Positions 9,891-21,200 of a stretch of 64,000 bases of DNA are shown piece after piece. The translations under genes and the position numbers were made by a program. The notes beneath the pieces were generated by a model. It worked only from the letters and a program-made list of their open reading frames with translations. It ran no database searches and was not told the DNA's origin. This DNA comes from Verticillium longisporum. Its lineage: Eukaryota; Ascomycota; Sordariomycetes; Glomerellales; Plectosphaerellaceae. The stretch lies in the NCBI GenBank assembly GCA_019188255.1, contig JAETXT010000010.1, positions 62,001 through 126,000 on the forward strand, given 5' to 3'. Position 1 is the first letter of the stretch; each line of letters opens with the position of its first letter.

Positions 9891-10514
9891 GGTAACTGAG
9901 ATTGCCTACTTCAAAGAGGCGAAATTGGTGGTCTCTCGGCGTCAAGGGTTGGTGAGGGGCAAGTCAAAAAATAATTGTTCCTCTTGGGGAGCGCTATCTT
10001 ATCGATGATGGCGGGGTAGTTACTCGATAATGAGTCACGACTCCCGACATGCACTGGGCGGGGTTCAGACACCTCAGACGTGCATGAATTTGGAGCCCAA
10101 CTTGCCAAGAAGGCGTCGATGCAGAGCATCCAGTGTTGTGAGTAGTGGAGTTAGAAACTCGAGTAAGTTATCTGTGTCGCCGCCTGAAAGCTACCTGAAG
10201 CGGCACAACCAGAGGCTAAATACCGTCCCGGTTGGTTATTTGCCCGTAGCCTGGCCCATGAAAAATTGGTGTAAGTAATGGACCGAGAGAGGGTTCATGG
10301 CACCCTGATGTATAGGACAAATTGGGTGACTGGCTCCACAAGGTGGTGCTTCACCGACTTCACCTGTCTCACCGAGCCCAAAAAGTAGCCTGGGCGCGAG
10401 TGCCCGCAAACCTCATTCATAACCCTTCACTCATTTCCTTCATTGGACGAACATCGCCCATCGCGTCAACTACATTCGACAACACAAACTCAGAGACGAC
10501 ATCGGCCGCTTGAA
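9891..10514. promoter_or_regulatory. Divergent promoter region between RIO1 and MED22
   Basis: These 624 bp separate two head-to-head genes. No ORF is credible. A pyrimidine-rich leader precedes the MED22 ATG. No TATA box is evident, which is usual for housekeeping genes. Confidence 0.45.
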
Positions 10515-11078
10515 ATGGATCGCAACCAGGATAATGCAAACCTTCTCGACACTCACAATCGACTCACGGCTGACATTGTCGCCCGCTTTCGTACACTCAC
10601 CATGTTAGCAACCATTCAGGCGGAGGCATCGACCCAGAATGTTGACCCGCAGACCATCGCCGTCACTGGCATGTCGATGCAGATGGAATTTGAGGGTCTT
10701 GTAAGCTGCTCTCCTGATTTCTGCGCCAGAAACCCAGTCTGACCGTCATTACAGAACAGTTCGGTGAAAGAGCTCCTCGCCTTGAGCCGTCGCCTGAAGG
10801 AACTGTGGCTTTTTGGCCGCCTGGGCGATGAGGATGAACTGGCTAAAGCTCAAGCCGAAAAGCTGGACCAGGATGTCGTACGTGTCGCTGAGCTCGTCAA
10901 TTCCATCCAGGGTAACCGGTACACCAAGCTAGCGGAGGAGAACGGGGGCGTTTGGGCGTTCATGAGTGCGGCGAACTCAAGGAACGAAGTTACCGAACCT
11001 CCGCTGACGCAAATTGCACCGACTCCTGGCCCAGGCACAGGCACTGGTGCGGCACCAACGCCGATGCCTGCGCCATAA
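10515..11078 (+). CDS. MED22: Mediator complex subunit 22 (Med22/Srb6)
   Basis: Exons 10515-10700 and 10755-11078 (intron GTAAGC...ACAG, 54 nt, phase 0), 169 aa. Med22 is a head-module subunit of the Mediator co-activator that pairs with Med11 in a helical bundle contacting RNA polymerase II and TFIIH. The helical core is visible in LLDTHNRLTADIVARFRTLTML and, after the intron, in SVKELLALSRRLKELWLFGRL, ending with the conserved acidic and DVVRVAELVNSI helix. The last 40 residues are Pro/Gly/Thr-rich and probably disordered. The first in-frame ATG at 10515 is chosen because it starts the conserved region closely. It converges on Pus1, whose stop is 205 bp away. Confidence 0.82.
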
Positions 11079-11282
11079 TAATCGACCGAACATCTTGAAA
11101 GAGTACAATCCTGTCCATGCGGGGCGGCCGCGACCGAGAGACCATCGAACGGCGTTTTGGCGTTGATACCCAACGGCAACATAATTATGGTACATTTGGC
11201 TTTACATGGCGCTGCAAGGCGACTCAGATTCATTTGATAATTGGCATGCAACAGTTTTGACTTCTATACTTGACCTCTATGT

Positions 11283-13280
11283 TTAGCCTTCGCCGCCCTC
11301 GGGATCCTCATCCTCGTCATCTACTAGCGCAACATTGGATGCCTTGTCATCCTTGCTGAAAGGTTTGGACGCCCTGATCGCGCCTGCTTGAATGCCGCCA
11401 GCGGTCAACCAGAGGAAGTAGTCGGACTTGAAGTTGTCGACTTGCTGGAAGAACGTATGGAAGCTGGGTTCTTGTCAGTGGACATGTCAATAACGCACTT
11501 CGCGACGCCACTCACATGTTTTCTTTCTCCTCAACCTCGAAGATACGCTGATAGATCTCCTTGTCCTTGAAAGCCTGGATCTTATCGTCGTGTTTGGTGA
11601 AGTCAATGGGTTCCCGGCCCAGCGAGTCAACCGCCTTGCGGCTATAGCCTTCGAAAACGGGCCTCTCCAATAGCAGGCCAAGACCGGGCGCCTTGGGGAT
11701 CGCGATTCTATCTTCGCCGTAGCTCTCCTTGATCCGCGTCAAAGGCGTGGCGCAACGAACGACGAGGGTCGCCATGCTGATCATCTTGCGGATTTGGTGC
11801 ATCATGAAGCTCTGCCCGTGGACCTTAATGGACACCCACTGCGTATCACGGATCTGGATCGGTGTCTTATTGACTTGGAAAGACTTGATATGGCGTTTAG
11901 CGGAGGGATCCTTGAAGCTCTTCTGAATCGTGTAGTTGTGAAAGTTATAGGTGCCAACATATTGATCGAGAGCCGCTTGCAGCTGGTCGAGACGCTCAGG
12001 TGTCACTTGGTACGCCCTCTTCGCTTTGACGTAGGCGTTCTTCATGTCTCGTAGGGCAAAGTCCACGGGGCCAAGATTCTTCGTCTTGCCCGTGGTTGCT
12101 ATGGTGCTTGTATCTTCGGCGCTCGTCGCCTCGCCCGTGACGGCGGTAGCAGGAGGGACCACTTGCATGGCATCATTGAGCGCCGACTTCTTGAGTGCAG
12201 ACTCAGGGTGGTCCTCTGATGCGTGGATTCTTTCTAAAACCTCAGCCCTGACTTGGGGGTCTAATTGTTCCAGGATAGGCTTGATCGCCTTCTCCTCGAC
12301 CTCGGCCCAAAAGCCATCCATATCGGCTAATTTGGACTGGAAGTCATCGTAGTATCCCTTCTCTTGTGCGGACTCGACGAGTTTCTTCCACAAGAAGCTG
12401 TCGGGGTGGGAGGGAAGTAGGCAGTATGTCGGCAGTAGGTATTCGTACCATCGAGAGTCACAGGCCTGGTAGGCGCTAAAAGAATTGCTCGTTCGCTGGA
12501 GGCCCCAGACTCGGATCTGGTCGGGTAGATGTGCGTTGATCTTATCGACAATGTCGTCGTCTTCGATGATGAGCTTGAGACTGATCAGGTTGCCAGCGGC
12601 ATGCACGCCCTTGTCAGTCCTCGCGCAGCGCGAAAGACTCGACTTCTTGGGATCATCTGCGTTTGCTTTGGAGATGGCACCTGCAGCAATGAAGGCCTTA
12701 AACAAGTCCCCCTCGATCGTTTTCTCGTCCCAGTTGATCTGCAGGCCGTAGTACCCGGTCCCTGAGTAGCCGACCATGACAGCAACCTTGCGCTTCGGGC
12801 GTCGCTCTTCAGCCGCGATTTCGGAGATCGAGAAAGGGTTCGCCTTTCGAGGATCGACCACAACAGCCTCCTGGATTTCATTGTCTGCGTCGATTGCGTT
12901 GCCATTCTCGTCGAGTTTGCGTCGCTTGGCCTGTCTGGCATCGCCCAGCTGCTTGCGCTTGTCGTTCATCTGGCGCCTGGACCAGGTCAGTTTGAGCTAT
13001 TCAAGGCGTGGTAGCGCGAAGGACCAGGGAAACAGGCCTACCGCCATTCGTTACGACCGCCCTGCTTGTTCTTCTTGCCTTGCTGCTGTTGCTTCTTATC
13101 ATTACCACGTTCCTGGCCTCTGGCGTCTCCTTCCGCCGCCGCAGGTGACCCAGTCTCACCTGTGGTAGGTTGCGCTGCGCGAGGCGCAGAATCGGTCCCA
13201 TTCGAGCCGCCATCCATGGTGGTGTCGACCGCGGGCGCCGCAGCGGCAGACTCTGACGAAGGGTTTGCTTCGGAAGCCAT
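11283..13280 (-). CDS. PUS1: tRNA pseudouridine synthase Pus1 (TruA family)
   Basis: Exons (minus) 13280-13042, 12976-11516 and 11463-11283; introns 65 and 52 nt; 626 aa. It isomerises uridine to pseudouridine at several tRNA positions (and in U2 snRNA in yeast). Seen: VAVMVGYSGTGYYGLQ at the domain start, the catalytic motif SRCARTDKGVHAAGN with its Asp, the DSRWYEYLLPTY-type core strand, and the C-terminal MMHQIRKMISMATLVVR. An NLS-like AKRRK stretch precedes the domain. The last exon adds FHTFFQQVDNFKSDYFLWLTAGG and an acidic end. Insertions of about 100 residues within the catalytic region (residues around 260-350) are typical of filamentous fungal orthologs. An in-frame upstream Met at 13388 would add 36 basic residues that could form a mitochondrial presequence. 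Confidence 0.9.
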
Positions 13281-13388
13281 AATCTTCGCAGCAAGCAGCT
13301 TGTGCCTCGCATGAGTGATGCGTGGTGTTGCTTTCGGTCCAGGACTGCCTGGTCCAATGTGTTGAATATTTTTCTGGAGCTCATGCAC

Positions 13389-14150
13389 GAGGGTGCTAGT
13401 ACATCCGCGACTAGCACGCTTCCGGTCCCAATGGCGCGCCCCGCTTGTCGTCGGCTAAAATGCGGTGCATCAGCTGTAGAGGTTGTCAATTCAGGCACGC
13501 ACGCGTGCAGAGACTACAGCTCCCATCGCCATCGCCAGATACCTTATCTGGGCATCACCGTACATCAGGGTTTTAGGCACGCATGCAAGTCATCCTTGGT
13601 TGGATAGCTTACCAAAAGACTTGGCACTCGAACTTTTTTCATCTGCCGCTCAGCGTGATACCAAAGACCTAATTTCATCTCTATCGTAATGTCGGGGTTT
13701 GGAAATTGTGACATCGCTGATCGGTGAAGCATCCCCAGCAATGTTACGATTTCCAAGACCCAACGTTACAGATGATGGCAAAGCCGTCAACCCCAAGATG
13801 CCAGCCACACCCACTTCTTCCTCGCCCATAATAGCACTGGAAGCAAACAGGTACTATGAGAAACCCAAAGTCATTGTGATTCATTGAGCCCACAAGGGTG
13901 TGTCAGTTTGACTTTCGAGATCTGGAGTAGGTTTGTTTACCATGGGCTGGGATCGGAGATGGCTAACCAGAAATCATATAAGAAGAGCCACCTGCTCTCC
14001 CAGACCTTTTGTTCCATGGTACGCAACACATTGACATCGCAACTGGACAGTCCAAAGCAGCATCAGTCCAACAGTGAACTTTCGGGCACGAAAGCACCTC
14101 CTATTTTGTACACTCGAAGACATATCTTCACTACCAAGACATAATACATC
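13389..14150. other. Intergenic between Pus1 and a hypothetical ORF
   Basis: Upstream region of PUS1 on the minus strand. No convincing ORF or RNA gene is seen. Confidence 0.35.
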
Positions 14151-14861
14151 ATGGCCCAAGCCACGATTCAGCAGCAGAATACACTGCACACTGCAGATAC
14201 ATTTCAAAGCCCATTCTGTCTTCCTGAGGGCGGGTACAATCCCAGTCTTATAGCCTGCATGGACAGCCCTTGGGCAGTCCTCGTTGGGACGCACATCACT
14301 CGTCGTCAACACAGGACTTCTTATTTCGAGGCTAACTCAACAAACCCGTGGATCAAGTCCACTGTAAAGCATAGCCGTTTTTTCACTACCACCACTAAGA
14401 CTGCCCAGGAGAAAGGTTTATCACGTCTGAAATCAAAAACACTGCCGTATGAGGAGACTCGTGAGCGCCCGTGCATTCAGCGACTCGACGCAAAACTTAA
14501 GAAAGCATCATATTCTTTTTCGAGTACCAAGCTGCCCATTCCTATTCCTCAACGCCAGGAGACTCTCCGTCCTCTCAAGTCATCCGAACGGGGGTTTTCT
14601 GTCACAAGTCCTGTCCCTGTGCGGGCCTCGACTGAGAACGAGGATCCTGGCGACGATGGCAATGATGAAGTCATGGAGAAATCTTCTCTCGGTGCCTTCG
14701 AAGTTGACTATCAGAGCACAGGCTTGGAATCTGACAATTTCGATTCCGATTGTCAGTCTATCTTCGACGACCAGACTGCAATCAATGCAGTGGTTAATGG
14801 CCAAAACCTTGGTCAAGACATTACTGGTTCGTGCTCTGGCACTGATGCGACTGACATTTGA
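14151..14861 (+). CDS. Hypothetical protein, 236 aa, single exon
   Basis: I do not recognise this protein. It is an uninterrupted 236-codon ORF starting MAQATIQQQNTLHTADTF. It has no signal peptide or membrane segment, a Lys/Arg-rich middle (residues about 80-150, with KLPIPIPQRQETLRPLKSSERG), and an acidic second half (NEDPGDDGNDEVMEKS; LESDNFDSDCQSIFDDQ). It could be a lineage-specific, largely disordered protein. The opposite strand is open only for 112 codons (13974-14312), so this frame is the better candidate. It could also be a chance ORF; no splice or family evidence supports it. Confidence 0.4.
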   Translation: MAQATIQQQNTLHTADTFQSPFCLPEGGYNPSLIACMDSPWAVLVGTHITRRQHRTSYFEANSTNPWIKSTVKHSRFFTTTTKTAQEKGLSRLKSKTLPYEETRERPCIQRLDAKLKKASYSFSSTKLPIPIPQRQETLRPLKSSERGFSVTSPVPVRASTENEDPGDDGNDEVMEKSSLGAFEVDYQSTGLESDNFDSDCQSIFDDQTAINAVVNGQNLGQDITGSCSGTDATDI

Positions 14862-15200
14862 TCCATCACGCTTCCTGGGCTCTCGACCCGAATCCTACGG
14901 CTTTCGGTCTTCACATTGGACTTTATTGAAGATCTGTTATTGATGGTCTTGGGAGGCGAGGGGATAAGTATGGACGGTATTGCCAAGTGTTGTCTATGCC
15001 TTAGGAATGGCGAGCGATGCTGATTGTCTGGGATCGCAGTCTACTCACGTCAGAGGAACCACAGGCATGGGGAGGGAACAGTTCTTCTATGTCGCTGGCC
15101 CTCAAAGCAATCCATGTCAAAAATCACTGAGTACAAGAGTATTGATTGTGAACATGGTGTGGCGATGTGAAACTGTCGAGAGGCAACGTACAAAAGCCGT

Positions 15201-15993
15201 CTAGCTTGTATTCTCGACCAAGGCCATCAAGGAAAAGTTGACATCACCCTCGCCCATCTTGATGTACTCTCTAACGAGTTCCAGCGACTTGGGTCCCAGA
15301 TCAACACGCTGGTCCTCATCGATGACACCTCTGTCAACAGGACCCTTCCGGTCGCCGTCAAGTTCGAATAGGTGCCCCGTGTCGGGTGACTTGACGAAGC
15401 ATATGTAGTGATGATTGACTTCGTCTTCTGCAGGCGGCGCTACGGTGCTTCCCTGCTTGGCGACGCTGTCATATGCGGCCTCGAGTTCTTTAGATGTCTC
15501 GAGGACCATGGCGGCCTGCGCAGGATTCATAGGAGCAGTGATAGAGAAAAGTGTATCGAGCACCGAGCCAGGCTCTATAGGAGAGTCAGTGATTACGCGA
15601 CGCATGTTGAAAATGAATGAGAAACCATCGATGAGGTAAAAACTGACGGATGAAATCTTTCGCACGGCCGTTGGCGAGCGCATGCAAAATTGCATACAAC
15701 CCACACGCGTTATGGATTGTCTGCTTGAACCACAAAGCATCTTCGTCATCCTCTTGGTGCGTCACCATCCAGTCGTCGGCATCGGCATCGTCGGTCTGCG
15801 CCCGGGCATCGTACGCTGGCGTCGTGGGAAACACAAGCACAAGGGCTAGCACGGGAATAGAGAGCAACTCGTTCGTGTCTTCAAGCGTCCAGACATCCTG
15901 GAAACGCAAATTCGGTGAGATCCCAAGGCAGGTTATGAGTGCATTGAAGACGTCTGGATTCGACTCGAGTGGGATGAAATACTTGGGGGCCAT
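15201..15993 (-). CDS. YUH1: Ubiquitin C-terminal hydrolase (UCH, peptidase C12)
   Basis: Exons (minus) 15993-15648 and 15574-15201; 73-nt intron (GTCAGT...TATAG) joining DFI|QPGSVLD in phase 1; 239 aa, the usual size for Yuh1/UCH-L3. It releases small adducts from the ubiquitin C-terminus and in yeast also processes Rub1/Nedd8 precursors. Catalytic residues are all present: oxyanion Gln91 and nucleophile Cys97 in QTIHNACGLYAILHA, His171 in NHHYICFV, and Asp188 in FELDGDRKGP. The crossover loop region (about 125-165) is intact. A Met further upstream in frame (16092) would add 33 residues with no obvious function. Confidence 0.9.
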
Positions 15994-16532
15994 TGCAGTT
16001 GGCACTGGTGAGGAAAACAGGGATGGGGGGTCAAGGTAAGATTTGGACAGGCCGCGACCAGCTATGTTAATGCCAATGCTAAGATGGATCATCAGACTGG
16101 AGGACTTGCGAGTTCAGATGATGACGAGACTGTCCAAGGCTTTCAGAGGTATTGGGCGTCTGCAGTGCATCTGCAGTGGGAGAAATTCAGGCGATGGGCA
16201 GGCAGGTGGCTCAGTCAGCGTTCCCGCCTCCGCTCCAGGTCTTCCCGTCCGTTCCAGTCATTCTGGGACGGTGGCCGCTGCCTTTGCGACGAGCGCCACG
16301 GCTTGCTACCTACGTCTCACATATCAATTAAAGAAGCAGGTGAGGGTGTATTCACCGATTGTATTGGACCCTACGCAGTCTCTTCATTTACACGTAGATG
16401 CCAGCCAAGCCAAGGGACAAAATGATGTCTTAATCCGCCCGAGCAAGCATGTGTCACCTATGTTCAATTGCAGGAGGGCCTTTACGAGGCATTCCACGTC
16501 GATGACAAAAAGTCATGGGTATACGTCTTAGA
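15994..16532. other. Intergenic between UCH and Xaa-Pro aminopeptidase genes
   Basis: This stretch is the promoter side of the UCH gene and the 3' side of the aminopeptidase gene, both on the minus strand. ORFs at 16043-16531 on the plus strand have no family signature. Confidence 0.35.
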
Positions 16533-18079
16533 CTAACTCGAGCCAACAAACTTTTCAATTTCCTCTGGGTCTTTGATCGTTGGCGTCAGGTTTTCACTGC
16601 CAGTCTTGGTGATGAGGAGATTGTCCTCAATTCTTCAGGAGCGCGTTAGCATATTGGATCAGACGAGACAGCATGTCAACGCTTACCTCACACCACCAAC
16701 GTCCCAGTACTTATCGAGTACGTCGGTATCAATGTACTTGGAATGGGTAGGGTCCTTCAGGTAGGGCTCAATGATGAAGCTGCAGAAGTAGATGCCCGGC
16801 TCGACAGTGACGAGACTGCCAGCTGGCAAGGTGCCCCTCTTACGAAGATACCGGAACATGGGATCCGAGTCAGCGTAGTTGGGAGTTCCGCCGACGTCGT
16901 GGGTGTCCATGCCGAGGTAATGTCCTAGGCCATGGGGGAAGAAGGCCACACTGGTGCGCGCCTTGAGGATCTCATCCACTTCACCCTTGAGAATACCCAG
17001 ATCTAGCAGACCCTCAATCGCGATCTTATGGGCCAGTTCATGGACGTCGTCCCAAAGGATACCCTCCTTGAGCACCTTGATGGACTCGAGCTGCATCTTT
17101 AAAACAATGTCGTATATGGCGCGTGACTCTTTGGAGAATTTACCAGAGATGGGGAAGGTGCGAGTCTGTGACGGTAGTTAGTTCGACATTCGGCAGTTAC
17201 GCATATACAGTCCTCACAATGTCCGAGGCATAGCAGTCCCATTCGGCACCACCATCAAGCAGAACGTTCAGTTTGCCCTCAAGGGGCGCACTGTTGTGGA
17301 CGTAGTGAAGAGTGGCTGCAGCGCGACCGGCGGCATGAATGGCATGGTAGGCCTGGTTCTTGGCTCCATGGGCGAAACATCTCTCCAGGAAAATCGCCTC
17401 AAGTTCCTGCTCATTCTTGGCCTTGTTGACGGCCTTCATCACGGCGTGATGAGCCGTAGTAGAGATGACGTTGGCTTTCCTCGTCAGGGCGACCTCGTAA
17501 TCATCCTTGACCACCCTGCATTCCTCGATGGCTCCTTTGAGCACATCAAAGTTCTTGTGTTCGAATTCGATGAAGCTCACAGTGTCCAGAACCTGGTTGG
17601 CGATGGCAAAGGCAGTTGAACCCGAGCCTTTCCCCAGCCTCGCGAGCTCTGCGTTGACATCGTTGGTGTATAATACATTGTCGATGTCGTACTTCTCTTT
17701 GGCTTCCTCCGCGGTCATGGGCATGCCGGACCAGATGACATCTTCAGGGTCGACGGGAGGGATGAAGAGTGTCGATTGCGAGGTCTTTAGGTCGAAGATA
17801 TAGTGGCAGTCGGCTAGGATACAGCCGGTAAGGTAGAAGAAGTAACGGCGCTGCCTGATATCCTACTCAGCAACGGTGTTGGACGGAGAATCAAGTGCGT
17901 GAACATGCATACCTGAAGGGTTCCGGATGGTCGCTGTCCTCCTCCAACTTTGTGTGTCGGCCTTCGAGGTAGAGAATCCCATTGGCACTAGGGACCTTGG
18001 AACGGATGTAATCCGCAACACGCTTCGCATGGTCTTTGGCAGGGTACTTGCCCTTGAGGATGGTTTCGTAGTCCGACAT
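16533..18079 (-). CDS. Xaa-Pro aminopeptidase (PepP-type, peptidase M24B)
   Basis: Exons (minus) 18079-17913, 17854-17218, 17165-16687 and 16632-16533; 460 aa. It removes an N-terminal residue preceding proline, using two Mn ions. The N-terminal aminopeptidase-P domain (residues about 10-140) has [18 protein letters not shown]. The pita-bread domain follows with all five metal ligands: Asp256 and Asp267 ([13 protein letters not shown]), His350 ([16 protein letters not shown]), Glu390 (VTVEPGIYF) and Glu430 (RIEDNLLIT). The donor of the second intron is taken as GTGAGG because it gives [12 protein letters not shown], the family motif; a donor 9 nt downstream would insert three residues. An in-frame upstream Met at 18280 would add a 67-residue Arg/Ser-rich leader resembling a mitochondrial presequence, so two isoforms are possible. 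Confidence 0.92.
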
Positions 18080-18280
18080 ATTGGCAGTCCTTATCGATGG
18101 TGTAAACTGGCACCGCTGTGTTGTGGTCGAGAAGGGTCCCCGCACCAAGGGTGGTCTAGGTTTCGAGATTGAGACACAGTGAAGTGCGATCGGATGGCTG
18201 ATCCTAGTCCGTAAAGGTGAAGCAGAGATAACAGCGAGCCTCGGACGACAAGTGGACTGCTGGAACCGCCGTGGAATCAT
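18080..18280 (-). other. In-frame N-terminal extension resembling a mitochondrial presequence
   Basis: From the Met at 18280 to the annotated start at 18079 the frame stays open for 67 codons. The encoded leader ([20 protein letters not shown]...) has many Arg, no acidic residue, and an RGPFSTTT segment like an MPP cleavage context. Alternative initiation would send a copy of the aminopeptidase to mitochondria. Inference from composition only. Confidence 0.35.
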
Positions 18281-21200
18281 TTAGGAAGCTTGCTATAAGG
18301 CACTACGCAATGGAGGGGCAGAGGGGTCGTAGAGGGGTAGAGGCGGGGCAACAGCGAATCAGCTTCGTGAAGTCGTCCTCCAAGCAGAATGCAGTGCGTA
18401 AAAGTTATGGGAAATGGAGTGCGTTGGATCAGTCAGCGTAAGCCGATGCCAGCCTTGTCGTTCCTTGATGATGTCATGTGATCATGATTTCTCCCAGCTG
18501 GCGTTACATAAGCGTAGGCATGTGATTTACCTATCGTCTTCCCGTCGTTCGTCACCCAGTTTCCACGGCTGCAACGATGGAACGTTACGTGCGTACCTAT
18601 TGTTATCTCTTCTTGGATGAGAACGGCCTGACCAGGCACTGTCATCTCCGAGTACATTTCCTTACATACGGGTAGGAATGAGCTATGTAGCTACTAGCTG
18701 AACACATGGTGGATGATAATGTTTACCATCTATGTGCATGAGCATACGCTTCTTTGCTTGCTACATGTAAGCTTGTGAAATGCGAATCATGACGGAGGCA
18801 ATCTCAGGATGCTGGCGGTTGTTGGAAGATTCGAATTAAACGCCGACCGCCTGGAGCGCGTCGCTCGTGTTTGGTGCGCATAACCCAACAGTCTTGGTCT
18901 TCTCAGCATCTAGAAGCATTTGGTCGATTGTCAAGCACGGCCGTCTTGGGCTTTCTATTGATGCTTTAGGAGACCCTCGATCCAAGCCTGCCGTGTGACG
19001 CCTATCTGGGTCATAGCTGCCCGTCAAGGTTTCGGGCCACTTCCAGTGCACAACGCCTACACATGCAGCGTTTATCACGGTGACCATCATGTTGGGGCAT
19101 TCTGGATCCTGGAGATGTACACTTCCGGCATCAGAGACACACTTATGCGTGACTGCATATTCTGGATGTGGCGATGCCCTCCATCACGGCTGCAAATCAC
19201 TTGTTCGGGTGTCGCATGCATGTAGTATGTGCATGGAGATTGAAATAAGTAGATGAGCCATCAGAATCCCACAGCCTGCTTGTAATTCGCTGACGCCGTG
19301 ACATGTTGATTTGACGTTCACGGGGGACTTTGCATTCGGAATCGTCATGCGCATCGCTGTTGATTGTGGTTGCCTGGCTACTGAACCATTCTCGACACAA
19401 GTATGTTTTTTTTTTCGCAATCAGTGGCGTGGCGCGGAACGTTGATCCTGAATGCCAAGGGCCTGGCGTGTACGGTTCCGTCGTCTGCGCTTTCTCATCC
19501 CGTCAACCGAGGCAGGTTATCAAGTTGGACGGATGAACACTGTAATAGCATGCCTCCCTTCGCTACCCTTGTCTACGGATGAATGAGGACCGAGGTACAG
19601 CTTTGCTCTGCTAGATGCGATGCGGGATTGAGGCCAAGATACTGGGCGCAAGCGTTAAAGTGACATGATCCACTTGAGCAGCGCGTATCACGCAGGGCTA
19701 GGTTGCATCCTGTGCCAACGGCAGACATGTTTCCGTGCACCCTGACTTGCCCAGGCGTTCCCGCGGCCTACCCACCGCCTGGTAGCACTACCTTGGATCT
19801 CGAAAGCTGGATGCAAACATGTTTGGGCTTTTCTTCTGACGGGCGAGCTAGCTGACTGCCGCAGACCACCAAGTACTGCTGCCGGCGCGCGAGAAATATT
19901 GGCTGAGAGCTAGACATCAAGTGGCTGCAGGTAAGCCGGGGAATCGGAACTGCAGCAGATGCAAACCAACGTAACACAGGGCCGTGGTGAAGATGATCGA
20001 GGACCCACAACAAAACCTCAAAACTTGGCAGGCAGGAAAGGTGTTCGTGATCAATCAGACCAGTAGGAGACCGGCATTGGCCGATGCGGAGCTGCACCCA
20101 TGATGCTTGGCTTCACACTGGAGCATAGGGAGCATCGACAGTGGTCCAAACCGATTGCGACTCCATTACTAGAGGATTAGGAGATTGCAATAGAGAAGTT
20201 GCGGGACCAACTGGATCCCGTGTTCCCTGTACATGTACTCGCTCGTCGTTTGGTCATCGCAATCCCCAGCCACCATCCCCCTCCCCATGGGGACCGTCGA
20301 GGCCCCAACTCAAGAGTTGTGGGTGTTCAAACTCTTTCCTGTGAAACTCCGTTACTGCCTTGTTGTTAGTCTGCTGCCTGGCACGACTCGACTCGTAAGA
20401 ATCGGGTTGTTTCTTGACTTCGACGTGCCGGCTCGTCATGGCCAGACTGCTCCAGATGCGGCAGAGTAACCCCTTGCTGCAGCCTTTGTCCTACCCCAAA
20501 CGATGGCGTTATTTTGGGGAATACCACAGGGAGATTCTGGCCTGGTGGCGTTTGTACTACAGCGGGTGGCAGATCTCCGCCAGGCCCTCTGCGATCGCAG
20601 ACTGCGCTAATGGGGGGATTTTTCAAGCTTGCCAGGGTGTAGAAAGCCACAGATCCTCTCTCCCTTCGTCATCGCCAGGGCTCTGGCCATGGGGTTCGAA
20701 ACAGGATAAGTAGGCGCCAAAAAAAACTCCGACAGGCGAGATACGTTCAGAACGCTGCATCACCGTTCATGACACAGCTTGGTGTTTCCTCTTGCATTCT
20801 TTCCCCTCTTGTGCCTCATCTGTCCGCCCGAGAGATGGGGTATCCGTCACGCGCTGCAATTACCGGAACAGCTGACAGACAAGGCATGTTCGCAACGTGG
20901 GTTGTCCACAAACGCGCGATGACCACGAGACAACTGGAGTCGTGCGTAAACGGTAGACTGAGCGTGCGCCGGTAGTCATGACAGTTGGAGGATCTGACAT
21001 GTACCAAGTACACCCTGTGGAGAGAAACATGCGAGAATTCCAGCGCTCGTTGGTTCGCACGATCAGCCTGGGAGGTATAGCGTCACGCTCTCGTGTGATC
21101 GTCCACCAACACCAACCGTCTAGCCCATATTACCGTCCCTGAAAGCATCCAATGCCAGGTGACTAACCTCTGAAGGAGCCTGGGACGCCAGCCTTCATAT

